Source: Yponomeuta sedellus
Taxonomy: Eukaryota > Arthropoda > Insecta > Lepidoptera > Yponomeutidae
DNA length: 64,000 nt
Direction: 5' to 3'
Assembly (NCBI GenBank): GCA_934045075.1
Contig: OW203724.1
Coordinates: 14,747,143-14,811,142, forward strand
In this document: piece after piece, positions 22,478-33,160 of the stretch
How positions within the stretch are numbered: position 1 is the stretch's first letter
How the letters are laid out: each line of letters opens with the position of its first letter
Position numbers and translations under genes: made by a program
The notes under the pieces: generated by a model
What the model was told of the DNA's origin: nothing
What the model saw: the letters and a program-made list of their open reading frames with translations, nothing else
The model's database searches: none

Positions 22478-22934
22478 TTGAACAGTGAATGCCGTGAGCT
22501 TGTAATTCGTTTGCGCGAATATTTCACGCGCGAAAACCAAAAGCGTGGTCCGCTTCTGCCATTAGAGCGAGTGTGTGACAGAGTTGCAGATGCTATTGGT
22601 ATTGGACGATCTACGGTGGTCCGTATTAGAAAAGAAAAGTACGGAGAGTCATCAACCGAGACGCCTGAAGATGAAGTGATTAAAAAACTTTTATCGCCAA
22701 ATAAAGAGAATAAAAACTTCTTCCGTCACAGAGGTTGATAGTTTTGACCCCGCCGCAATCCACAGCGACATATACGCATATTACTCAAGAGGACAATTAC
22801 CCACATTAAGAAAATTGGGAGCGTCACTTAAAGAGGCAAATTTGTTTATGCAAATTTGTAGCTTACTATCATTGGCTAAAATTCTAAGAAAAATTGGGGT
22901 TTCATATAAAAAAGCGTTAAAAGGAAAATTGTAA
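22478..22934 (+). pseudogene. Tc1-like transposase N-terminal fragment, frameshifted and truncated
   Basis: One frame (22478-22738) gives ECRELVIRLREYFTRENQK and then RVADAIGIGRSTVVRIRKEK, a helix-turn-helix DNA-binding segment. A +1 shift near 22715 continues the protein as VDSFDPAAIHSDIYAYYSRG, then LPTLRKLGASLKEANLF and a stop at 22932-22934. This layout is that of insect Tc1/IS630-type transposases. The catalytic DDE part is absent. A related catalytic C-terminus lies on the other strand at 27440-27890. Confidence 0.7.
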
Positions 22935-23865
22935 TCAGAAACTGATTTAGGGATATTACGATACACCTCTACTTGAATAAAACTTTGTAAAATAATATTT
23001 CTCGTGTTTGATTTCATGTTTCCAACTTCTCGAAATTCTTCTTTCCATACATGTTATCAGTGTTATCACACACGCTTTAAGTGACATTTGATGTCGACAT
23101 TGTCCCATTCCTAGCCATGTCAGTGTGACAGCTGTCGTGGAGCTCAAGCTATATTTTACAGACTATAGTAGGTACTATTACAATATTATTTCTAACCACG
23201 GATGTCAATTGTCAAATGACATCCGTGTTTCTAACTAGCTGACCCAGCAAACTTCGACCGCCTAACAGTCGATTCATAATTTTTTTTTAAAAAAAGAATT
23301 GGCGAAATTGGATCTCTCAAGATTAACGCTTACCAACACGTTCAGCGATTCATTTTTAGGCATATTATAGATATTACGTACCTACCTACTTGTTATTTGT
23401 TAATCTGTTGGTTATCGACTTTGTAATGTACTTACATCGAATTGTCATAGTAAACCGTCAGCTGTAGTTCTATGAAACAGGCCAAAAGTAATTTTGAAGT
23501 ATACTCCGTTGCCAGCACTGACATCCAAAGAGTCCAAATAAGAAGTGGGAACAGGCAGTACGTACGAACATACACGGCAGTAGGTACATACTAGTAACAA
23601 GAAAATAATAAAATTATTATGTTATACTTATTTCTGTAAACTACAATTGTAACTACAGTTCAATTCGAGGTACATTTCGTAGCAGAGTCATAGTCATAGT
23701 AAACCATGCATTGTTTTTTTTATTTTATTTGTTTATTGTTCTGAGGATTTTTCAACAGACGCCCACTTTACAAAACATAAAAAAGCAGTGCATAATAATC
23801 AAGCCACAGTGTGAATCCAATTACTGAAAAACACAACATTCACGACACGTGTCGTCTTATACTTA

Positions 23866-24066
23866 CATAAGATAAGATAAGACAAGACAAGACGAGACGA
23901 GACGAGACGAGACGAGACGAGACGAGACGCGACGAGACGAGACGAGACGAGACGAGACGAGACGAGACGAGACGAGACGAGACGAGACGAGACGAGACGA
24001 GACGAGACGAGACGAGACGAGACGAGACGAGACGAGACGAGACGAGACGAGACGAGATGAGATGAG
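23866..24066. repeat. Pentanucleotide tandem array (ACGAG)n with AAGAT-type flanks
   Basis: About 35 near-perfect copies of ACGAG, graded at each edge through ACAAG and ATAAG/ATGAG variants. It abuts a retroposon tail at 24067-24175 (TATTCTTTATTGTACACCAG) on its right. The long Leu-Val-Ser frames over it are artefacts of the repeat. Confidence 0.95.
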
Positions 24067-24175
24067 AATATTCTTTATTGTACACCAGAGCACATATTAA
24101 AAAACATGTAAAGATACAAAGTACAATTCGCGGCCTTATTGCTAAAAGCAATTTCTTCTAGACAACCCTACGACG
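24067..24175 (-). repeat. LINE 3' tail (TGTACAATAAAG family)
   Basis: The - strand has AAGGCCGCGAATTGTAC and TGTGCTCTGGTGTACAATAAAG. The same end occurs at 58545-58650 (+: GATAAGACCGCCAATTGTA, GTGTACAATAAAGAG), 56930-57060 (-) and 29200-29230 (+: GTGTGCAATAAAGAG). Copies end in short AT/GA tandem tails. Confidence 0.6.
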
Positions 24176-24227
24176 GAAAGTTGCTGAAGGAAATAAGACT
24201 ACAAGTTGGCATATTTAATACCGACTA

Positions 24228-24460
24228 GCTGTGCCCCATGGTGTTGCCCGCGGTTTATTAGGGAAAATAAATTGCGTATTACCTAACAGTAAAAGTACTT
24301 TCCCGCAGTAAAACGTAGCCTATGTGTTAATCCAGGGTGCCAGCTAATTCCATATCAAATTTAATTAAAATCCCTCGAGCCGTTTAGACGTGAAGAAGTT
24401 ACAAACATACACACTCGCAAACTTTCGCCTTTATATTATTAGTGTGATGTGAAGTGTGGT
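24228..24460 (-). repeat. Dispersed repeat, reverse complement of 420-655
   Basis: Shares ACTAGCTGTGCCCC, TTTCCCGCAGTAAAACGTAG, GCCGTTTAGACGTGAAGAAG and AACTTTCGCCTTTATATTAT with the copy at the left edge of the window, in opposite orientation. Confidence 0.65.
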
Positions 24461-24721
24461 GTGATGTGATTAGGAACCAACTATTAAAATAGGGGCCCGT
24501 TTCATTGTACTTCCGTGAAACTGACCCTTGGACCCTGGCGTTAAATTACAGTGCACGTCCGCGGCCTCTGACGGAAGAACGTGTTAAAAGTGTTGTGAAC
24601 TGAGACTGCAGTTTAGAACACTTCTAATATGCTTCTAACTGCAGGCGACACTCGACTGCAGTGTAAGAGGGCTGGACCTGGACCTAAGTTAAGTAGTGCT
24701 ATCGAGGGTAATAGATACCTT

Positions 24722-25150
24722 CTAGTCGAACGAGTGATTAGAATCAATCACTTGAGTTAAGCAAAAACGGGCACGGTCAGGTGGGTGGCCGTCCTGTGAC
24801 TACCGCTAGTGGATTTGTTTCCGAGCGCTTCTGTGATTCTAAAGGCACGTTAAACCGTTCGTGCCGGCTGTCATGTAATGGCAGTTGTTAAGCCATGTCG
24901 GAGGCCTTACCTCCCTATTATGCGCATGTCCTGTTAAGACGTGATCCTGGCAGAAGTAGTCGACATCGGCTAGTTGCCATGTTACAAAAAAAATATTGAA
25001 CTTCTGACAGTAAGGCCCGACACTGTCTTACAATCCTCCACCAACCCGGAGTTGGGCTCCATGGTGAAGAATGGCCTAAACTTCCCGCGATGCAAAAAGA
25101 GACCCGTGCCCCACCCAACAGTGGGGACATACAAGGGTTGATATCGATAT
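24722..25150 (+). repeat. 5S rRNA-derived SINE, copy 2 (with about 100-bp insertion)
   Basis: Same order as copy 1: GAATCAATCACTTGAGTTAA, GGTCAGGTGGGTGGCCGTC, ACTACCGCTAGTGG, then the 3' part to GACATACAAGGGTTGATATC. About 24905-25010 is extra relative to other copies. Confidence 0.7.
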
Positions 25151-25899
25151 GAGAATTTATGTCTACGCCACCATAGAGGTTTTCATACGTAGATATACCT
25201 CTGAGCCAAATTCGATAACGAATGACGATAAACAAACCGTTGCTAGGCAACGACTTGTTTACACCTAAAAGGCAGATGTTAACCCTTTTCTAGAAATCGT
25301 TTTCATACAAATAATAATCGTTCCTCCTACTAATGTAAAATGCTTATTTATGTTTATGATTTTATAGTGTAAGGCTTAACCGATTTGAATATGACATATG
25401 ACAACACTGAAATATGAAACACAGATTTAACAAACATCTACGCGAGCCATGCCGCATGATTTTCCTAATAGAATTAAGCGCGTTTAAACAAAAAACATAC
25501 AAACTCTTTAACTTTTTAGTATTAATAAGTACCTATGGATGCTACTATGAAAATGAGTAGATTGGGACCTACTGCAAATATTGCAATAAAAGAAAGTTCT
25601 TTGTACTTATATATTTTTATTCATATGTTCACACTAATCATCACTGTCAGCCTAGCGCAAGTAGGAACTTTGAATTATTTGTTCGCATTTAGCCCCGTTT
25701 TAATGGCGGACTTATATTTGTCTCACTCTTTACTACTTACTCTTTCTTTGTTGTCAATGGCAAACTGAAAACATAACAAATATGGCGGAACGCGGCACAT
25801 ATTAGAACGTTTTCTAGTTAAAATTTTTGTGTTTTAAGTTTGTTCAATATCTAGCTGTGTGTATCTTGTTGTACAGTGTTTAGTGATTTTCTTTTAATA
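25151..25899. other. Upstream region of the THAP gene
   Basis: No recognised exon. An open frame at 25535-25768 encodes a leucine-rich peptide with AT-rich codon use and no family motif. The stretch likely includes the THAP promoter; no element can be fixed. Confidence 0.4.
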
Positions 25900-27433
25900 A
25901 TGGCATTGATCGGATGTTGTCGAACTTGTGCCATTTGTAAAATAAGATGCAGCCGGTCAAAGGGTACCAAAAGAAAGTTTATGGGTAAATTTCCTAGGGA
26001 TGAAGACCGGTAAGTATTTCTGGCTACAGTTTTTGTCATCTTGCACAAGAGCAAGATCATGAATTATGTTAAATAACGTAATTAATATACTATGAGAAAA
26101 ATACTAAGATGTTTCAATGTTATAGTGATGTGCCATACACATATTCAATATCGATAAAAAAATATCTGATAAGTACCTTGGTCAGAATTACTACTCAGTG
26201 TACGACGGGTGAATTGCTGTAAGCCATAACAATGTTTCAACGATGCACTATTAGTGGCTGCATTGAATGTTGTTTTTTTTTTAGATGCAAACAATGGGTG
26301 AAAATTGTGGAAGATCTTATATCGTATATCCCCATCGAAAAACTCCACCAACATAAATATGTTTGTAGAGATCATTTCCGGCCGAAAGATTTTTACAACG
26401 ATTTTAAAAGGAAGCCGATTAAAGAAATGGTGAGTTGTGTTATAAACTTATAATGTAACACTTACTACATTTCATGAATAATTATGTAATAAAACACAAA
26501 ATACGCCTTGCTTTACGTCGAACATTTGAATGTATTTTGCTCCGTCATTTAGAACGCAATATTATTATTACGTCTTAATACATAAATGACATACTTTGAT
26601 AAACATTTTTTTACAGGGCTGTATCTTCTCTACTTATAAATGCGCCTCCTCTTCCTGATTACTTACTAGCTGAGTTTCCTTACCACGTAGCCACGTCGCA
26701 TCACTTGAAACTGGTAAATGATTGGAATTACTTTTTTTTTTTTTTTACTTATTTTTAACTTAAAATATTTTTTTTATAAAAATGTATTTGATAGTTACAT
26801 AGTCAATTATGCAGTTATGTGGTAAACAGGAACAAACTATTTTTTTTCGGACTATTCTTGCAATTGTTTATTTTCAGATTCAGCTATACTAAAACCTATT
26901 AGTTGTCGAGCTTCACAAAACAACTCTGGTACGTAGACTTTTCATGTATCGCTGAAGTTTTTTGTAACTAGAGTTTGTTTACTTTGATAAATTACAAAGT
27001 TTTATCATTTTCAGCACCTTGTACAGCAGCCAAAATATCAGCTGTTGCTATTGGTCCAGTAGGGTTTGACCACAATTATTGTGGCCTGGAATCTCAGCCT
27101 ATTTATCAGAACTATCCCGGTAAGTAGCATAGTTTACCAACAAATTAATAATCAATAACGACTCAACTTTTTTTGACGATTTCAGCACCTGAATCCAAAC
27201 CACCGATTGATGAAGTTCGCTCAGATTGGACACCTCTAAGGAAAAACCAAATAGCTGCTGAAATAAATTCAATAGACCTTGACCACAATTATTGTGATTT
27301 GATAATAAATAATAAAATACTAATTTCATTTGTCGTTTTGTTGAATACATTGATTTTTATTAATTTTATTAGGCTAACTGCGGAGCCCCTGGATGAAAAT
27401 TTATCGATATCGATAAATGTAGTACCAATGTAG
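25900..27433 (+). CDS. THAP zinc-finger protein gene (exon 3 frame uncertain)
   Basis: Exon 1 (25900-26009) and exon 2 (26285-26429) join in phase to a THAP-type C2CH domain. Seen: CCRTCAICK near residue 6, KFPRDEDRCKQWVKIVEDL about residues 31-49, YVCRDHFRPKDF about residues 65-76. THAP domains bind DNA through zinc held by C-x2-C ... C-x2-H. Downstream, 26617-26713, 26878-26928, 27015-27119 and 27186-27433 (TAG) have good splice sites. The last three share phase 1 and read DHNYC twice. The 97-bp third exon fits the phases by length but has two in-frame stops. Its open frame (AVSSLLINAPPLPDY) is shifted by one base. So the gene is decaying, mis-assembled or differently spliced. The final exon holds a hydrophobic run (ISFVVLLNTLIFINFI). 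Function beyond DNA binding is unknown. Could be a domesticated or transposon-derived THAP gene. Confidence 0.55.
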
Positions 27434-27439
27434 GTGGAC

Positions 27440-27890
27440 GTCCCTAATGCACAGACAAGTTGTTATGTTGGTAGCACTTTTGACATTGCATTTTTGCTCT
27501 ATTGGTTGGTATTGCTAACGGGGCTAAACTCATTACAAAAGCATATAGGGAGGTCCCGTCTCTTAAAACGTAGTGTTTATGTGCTCTGTGATCACTGTCA
27601 CTGGTCAAAGAGGAGGACGAATTTGTGTCTTCGGAGACTTGAATTATAAACTCATCAATGACATTATCCATTACACCATCAAATTCGGTGTTTTCTTCTC
27701 TTCTATAGTTACGTGTTCAACACAACGTTGCCATGCTGCTGGAGTAATTTTACTTATTGCCTCATCTAACAGGACCTTTATTTAGTTCAGCCATTTAAAA
27801 AGTTTTATTTTTGGCAGCAACATGGCCTTTTACTTGCCCCCATATGATTTCTATCGGATTTAAGTCACAATGATATGGGGGCAATCTATA
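27440..27890 (-). pseudogene. Tc1-like transposase C-terminus, stop-ridden
   Basis: The - strand reads YRLPPYHCDLNPIEIIWGQV, the third-acidic-residue block of IS630/Tc1-type transposases (PYHxDLNPIE). After stops and shifts comes MDNVIDEFIIQVSEDTN with a serine/aspartate tail, as at the end of the insect family whose N-terminus appears at 22478-22934. Several in-frame stops show decay. No inverted repeats located. Confidence 0.65.
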
Positions 27891-28247
27891 TTTTTGTATT
27901 GTGCCATTTTGTCACACATAATGATATATACACGTATTGACAAACGACTAAACTTCACTTGTTGTCATAATTTAAAGGCAAACGGCATCTGGTGTACCGC
28001 CCTATTAAAAGAATGTTTTGGATGAATATTTTCCCAACTTTAGTATTTCATAACTGGCTCTTTTATCAGTTTTTCAAATATTTTTTTAAAGTAGGGGGAA
28101 GAAAATAAGAAAATTATTAAATAAATCGCAATTTACAAACAGAAACGGAACGCCATCAATTGTTTTAAATCTTTCAAGCCAAAAAAAGAGCAACTGTCAT
28201 GTCAAAATGAAAATCAGTTGGGTAGGTATTTCACAGATTAAAATTAA

Positions 28248-28362
28248 ACTATTTTTATTTTTAATGCACTAACCCGTGCTAAGGACAAATTTAAAAAACC
28301 TATTGAGAGGCTAAAAATTTCACCCATGCCGTGATTTTTAGCCTCTAAATAGGTTTTTTAGA
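28248..28362. repeat. tRNA-Ile-derived repeat collapsed into an imperfect hairpin
   Basis: ATGCACTAACCCGTGCTAAGG leads into AACCTATTGAGAGGCTAAAAAT, then TTCACCCATGCCGTG, then ATTTTTAGCCTCTAAATAGG inverted. The tRNA head is nearly gone, as in 15732-15868. Confidence 0.7.
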
Positions 28363-29333
28363 TTAAAATTAATTTCACAATTGCAAAAACGTAAAACTAC
28401 TAGCTGTTTTATGTCGTGTACCGTGTGTTCTTTGAACAATTGGCTTATTTATTACTACATATTTACCCAACGACGTTGAGTTGAGTTTCAAATAAAGCAG
28501 GCGCGTTCATATATAGAAGAACGTTTCAAATGTAGGTATTTATCTCTAACGGTCAAGCAAACGAGGTCGTAACATAACCTCTAAACTTCTTAAAAAAACG
28601 AACTTTACTCATAACTCCCAACTTTATAAAAAAAAGAAAATTAATGCTACAAATTCTTATACAACGATCTATTAAATGTAAATATTTCATGTTTCAACAC
28701 GACATTTTGTAGGTGTACTAGACTTCCACTGAAGCCTGCCATTCACCTTTCTCAAAATGTTTGTCACACCTGAATTTCATGTTTCTTTTTCTGTAGGGCT
28801 GTCGCGTAAAATTAATGTCGAATTTTTTATAGTTTTTTGAAATAACAAGGTAATATGCATGTTATTTGAGTGATTCTAGTTAAATATGCTGCAATAGGAA
28901 TTGTTAATAAATAGTTAGCAAGTAAAACTAAAAGGCTATAATCATGTAAACGATAGAAGATTTGTAAAATGTGAGTTGTGATAACCCTAAATTGGTTTGT
29001 TTACCTCTATTCTTTATCGAGTTTAGCAGAACTTGTACATGACAACATGTACATTAGGTATTAGTTATTCTCATGTTATTTTTCAGTCGACACATTAATC
29101 TTTTTGCGTCTTATCGCTAGTTGTAGGTATACTATGCAAGATATTTAAGTCTCTAACTTGGATATTTAAGTTTTTCAAGTACTTACTCTCAAAATGTATG
29201 GTGTGCAATAAAGAGTATTAATCTAATCTAATTAACCTTTCCAGACGTGCAGTTAAAATGTAAAGCTTGAGAGTCCACACCAGACCGACCTACCCATTTC
29301 GCATCAGTGCATAGCGTATGTAGGATCAGTGTA

Positions 29334-29598
29334 CAGTCTATTTATTGTTAGGTAGGTACTTGTCCAATTTAGTAAACAAGATTCTAACCTTAAAATTGAG
29401 ATTAGATGTCTAAACTAGACATTTTCTCGCAAATTCATGAACTATCATGAACTATGTTTATAAAATTGGCAGTGTGTTATCTAAAAGAGTGTTCCAAGTT
29501 ACTTCATTTATGGAAATATGGCAGTTTTAGACTAAAAAGTCACAGTTCAAGGGTAGAATCTTGTTTACTAAATTGGACAAGTAAGAATAAATAGACTG
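29334..29598. mobile_element. 265-bp MITE with long inverted repeats, TA target, copy 1
   Basis: The ends CAGTCTATTTATT... and ...AATAAATAGACTG are flanked by TA on both sides. Inner inverted blocks CTTGTCCAATTTAGTAAACA extend the terminal repeats to about 45 bp. No coding. TA plus a CAG start suggests a Tc1/mariner derivative. Confidence 0.85.
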
Positions 29599-30629
29599 TA
29601 GTTCTATCCTTAACTCATTCACCCATCCTAAATGTAATATCCATTTTAAACACAAAAGTTTCAAACAGCAGTCGATAAACGGAGTCAGTGGGTAACCTAA
29701 ATCGCGTAAGTATTTGTAATTTTGGTTCATAAACACAGCAAAGAACTTTCCAGCATTAGTCTCGCCGCTGATAGAATACATTATCTGTGTTCAAAGCTAA
29801 TTGCACGTGTGCCCGGGCTAGTAAGCATGTGTTCGATATGCTACCTACCTAAAGCCTGGGACACACAAAACATGAATGTGGGTAGCGCAGCTCAGCTAGT
29901 TTCCAACGTCGTCGTAGGTAAACTGTAACTATTTTGAAACATTCATCGGTAACGCTGCATTTTCAATATATAGATTAGATAAAACATTAACTGTTTTCAA
30001 AATTATTAATATTACATATAGTGAGAATAAAATTGTCTCAATGAAAAAAATAGGTAGGTGTGCGATAACGGCTTATCTGCAGACCAGGTTTATAAAAAAA
30101 AAAAACATAAACACACGTAAACACGTGCGAAGCAAGGTAATCTCGGCCACCATCATCGTCCGTTCTTCTTGTTTTATGTAGGTACCTATGTAAAAAAACT
30201 ACCCCCTATAAAAAAAGCACCTAATGACTCTCTTTTTTTTTTTTAGTTCGTCCCGCAAGGAACCGGCTAAGGTCTTAGACCATGCTGCCACGTCTTTGGT
30301 TTTTGTTATAATGACTCTCTTTTCAAGTAAGTCTTAAACGGTAAATAACTTTTTCATTAGACCAAAAAATATTTTAGTATATTTTTGAGGACCTAAAAGC
30401 AACATAAAAAAATAATTTAAAACTTTATTTTCCTACAGCCAAAAACGAAGTCATCCATTTTTGTCTATGGGTTGAAGTCCAAAAAATTGCAAACAAAGTT
30501 TGACATTAAATTTTCTGTAAGTGATCTCTGAGCATAGTGAAATAACAACAACGCAACCATGACTTCATCGAATTTACATTCAAAATATACCAATTATCAT
30601 TATTGCATTGTTCAAGAATGAAAAAACAC

Positions 30630-30880
30630 GTCCAATAAAGGGGTTCCCTATTTCACACCGAAAATTCTTTGTTCGAAATACGGTTCACCTACGAATGATA
30701 CGTAGAACGATTGATTGTTCGACACCTTATTCATTCGAATGTTTATACACCGACTGCTTGTTGGTTCGATGCTCGTTACATCGAAAACTTTACTGCGATG
30801 CTTTTTAATGCGACAGTTAATTATATCGAATGTTTATGCACCGACTGCTGTTAGTTCGGTCCCTTGTTAAATCATTAGTA
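30630..30880. repeat. Word-repeat sequence with TTCGA/ATCGA units
   Basis: GGTTCCCTATTTCACACCGAAAA...TTGTTCGAAATACGGTTCACC is the reverse complement of 38355-38400. It then continues as a run of variants such as GATGCTCGTTACATCGAAAA, GATGCTTTTTAATGCGACAG, and two copies of CGAATGTTTATxCACCGACTGC. Same design as the 6587-8236 elements but different words. A related run with AAxTAACxAGGCAxCG words lies at 31460-31565 and 38240-38310. Confidence 0.5.
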
Positions 30881-30928
30881 TCGATTCATTATTATAAAAG
30901 TACATAGAAGTTTTTAATGTCATGCATA

Positions 30929-31185
30929 CAGTCTATTTATTCTTACTTGTCCAATTTAGTAAACAAGATTTTACCCGTAAACTGTAACTTTTTAGTTCAA
31001 AACTGCCATATTTCCATAATTGAAGTAACTTGGAACACTCGTTTAGATAACACGCTGCCAATTTTATAAACATAGTTCATGATAGTTCATGAATTTGCGA
31101 GAAAATGTCTATTTTAGGCATCCAATCTCAATTTTAAGGTTAGAATCTTGTTTACTAAATTGGACAAGTAAGAATAAATAGACTA
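30929..31185. mobile_element. 257-bp MITE, copy 2 (core inverted relative to copy 1)
   Basis: Starts CAGTCTATTTATTCTTACTT after TA (30927-30928) and ends AAATAGACTA before TA (31186-31187). The core is the reverse complement of the core of 29334-29598. The last G of the terminal repeat has become A. Confidence 0.85.
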
Positions 31186-32139
31186 TAGGTAATCTCTTGT
31201 CATTTTTCATTGGCATAATCGAGGGTAGTTCACATTTCATTACCAATCTGATTTCGTGAAGTGTTTATTCATTCGGACTGCAGATTAAGTTAAAATTACA
31301 TGTATTTTTTGCCGGTAATAATGTCGATATCGACCAATTTACGAGTATTAAAGTCAAAGAGAGGGAATATTATTATCATAAACGGATATGAGTTTCGCAT
31401 TAATAATAACAACTCTTAAATTTATAACATTATAATATTCTGTTCCTGCAAGTAAAACTCTCGGCAAAACGTTTTTTGAAGCAGCGAAGCACTGAAGAAA
31501 TAAGCATCGATAATATAATGCACCGGTGTAACATTTTTCAAAGTAACGAGGCATCGGCAAAACCTCAGATCATAGAAAGAAGGAGATATGCCCTAGCCGC
31601 GAAATAAGTCCGGTACCGCTCTCGCCACTTTTGAATATGTGTGCGTTTTCATTACATGCACAATATTGTAAATATAAGGTTCACGCACACGTCTGTCCAG
31701 TCATTTACTAGCGTTCTAATCCTTTAATTGGTTCGCACACTATGAAAAACAATTGTACGAATACACTCGTACACGTAAACAACAGCGTCGGTGAACTCCT
31801 TAGGGATGGAACACTTGTATCAAATAATACATCTATCGATAAAATTATCCGATGAGAGGTTATTCATTTATTAACAGTATAGGTACTTCGTGTTGGGATG
31901 ATACAAAAAACAGAGCATGTTAAATTTACAAAAACAATTTTATTAAAACAAATAATCCTATTTTAATTTACTGTCCTGTGAAATGTAAATATTTATTAAA
32001 TACGTGTCTTTTTGACAGTATTTGTGGCTTCAGTATATGATAAAGACGCAAACTTGGCTTTCTACTGATATAGAATTTGATTATTTTGATAATGATGATG
32101 ACCCCTGTACTGTATACTAATACGATATGTTAAATTTGT

Positions 32140-32340
32140 TGGACAGAACACCACTTGGTAGTGACTCTGTCCGGAAAGCTAGGTCTTCTGGGTTTAAATC
32201 CTGGAAATGGAAAGAAATAATATTTGTGTGAAGAGCATGTCCACGGTCAGGGACGTATTTGTACCTGGATCTTGGATATTTCTTTGTATTTTATTTAGTA
32301 TATGAATCCCAATGTAAAGTGAAATGCACTTACATTACCA
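32140..32340 (+). repeat. Probable diverged tRNA-derived SINE
   Basis: ACTTGGTAGTGACTCTGTCC, then CTTCTGGGTTTAAATCCTGG, looks like decayed A and B boxes, followed by CACGGTCAGGGACGTATTTGT. A single copy in this window, so the call is tentative. Confidence 0.35.
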
Positions 32341-32814
32341 TTTACAAATTGGCTTTAAATATTGGTAACTCTGTTAGGACTCTGTAAATTAACAGCAGTT
32401 TTTGTTGGGTGAAAGAATGAAGTGCTGACTTTTTAAGAATACAATAGCAATTACTTTCGCATTCTCTGAAAATAATTCACCCAGCTATATAAAAAATAGA
32501 ATAAACACATGTATAAACTCGAAAAACAACAATTTTTCTGAAGAAATTGCCACTTGTCCGAGTAACAGTGATATATTGGAAATCAGTAGCCACGCTTGGA
32601 TTATAAGGATTAAGTAAAGAATATGTTTATGGCTGTGATTGAAATGTATCATGGGCCTGTAAATAAAGTAACTTCCTAATTAAAAATACAGTAAATAGGA
32701 AGAACTTTTGTAAGCTTATCAAAAAAAAATTTCAATGAAACTTTCGAAACATATATAGATTAAAAAATAAAATCAGCATCCGACTGAAATCCTACAGAGA
32801 ATAATTTCATTATC

Positions 32815-32990
32815 GTCATCATTCAGCCACAAGATATCCACTGCTGGACATAGGCCTCCTCCATGGATTTCCAAAAAGACCAGTTGAAAGCGGCTTACAT
32901 CCAGCGTCTTCCTTCGACTAGGCTGAGATCTTCTCTCCATCTTGTCGTCCAACGCTGCACTTGCCGATATGACATATAAGCAAGTACCGA
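32815..32990 (-). pseudogene. LINE ORF2 C-terminal fragment
   Basis: The - strand reads TTRWREDLSRVEGRRWM, then AAFNWSFWKSMEEAYVQQWIS, the typical end of a non-LTR ORF2. Only about 55 codons remain. Confidence 0.6.
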
Positions 32991-33160
32991 CATACCATAT
33001 AAGACTATGATTTAGACCACAACCACATCACCTGATTTGTTTCTTTAGAAACACTTGGAGAGTTATGCGTCGTCCATATGAAATGAAGATTAGAATAAAG
33101 TGATAATTGAATATTCTAAACCATGTAAAATTTTATCGTGATTTTAAATATACTGGTAGC

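Larger units (their letters stand above)
21716..23163. mobile_element. Tc1-like transposon with 38-bp inverted repeats and TA target duplication
   Basis: The ends GTCTGTAAAATATAGCTTGA... (21716-21753) and its inverse (23126-23163) match over 38 bp with one mismatch, and TA flanks both (21714-21715 and 23164-23165). Length is 1448 bp. Inside are broken transposase DNA-binding frames (22478-22934) and a nested 157-bp MITE (22092-22248). No DDE catalytic domain is present, so the element is not autonomous. Confidence 0.85.

Noticed and set aside
23866..24066. CRISPR-like array
   Set aside because: Unit of 5 bp with no spacers; eukaryotic microsatellite.
23840..24151. Open frames of repeated Ser-Arg-Leu-Val on the - strand
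   Set aside because: Produced by the ACGAG tandem array; no host protein features.
25535..25768. 77-codon leucine-rich + strand frame before the THAP gene
   Set aside because: No splice or motif support and codon use like non-coding DNA.
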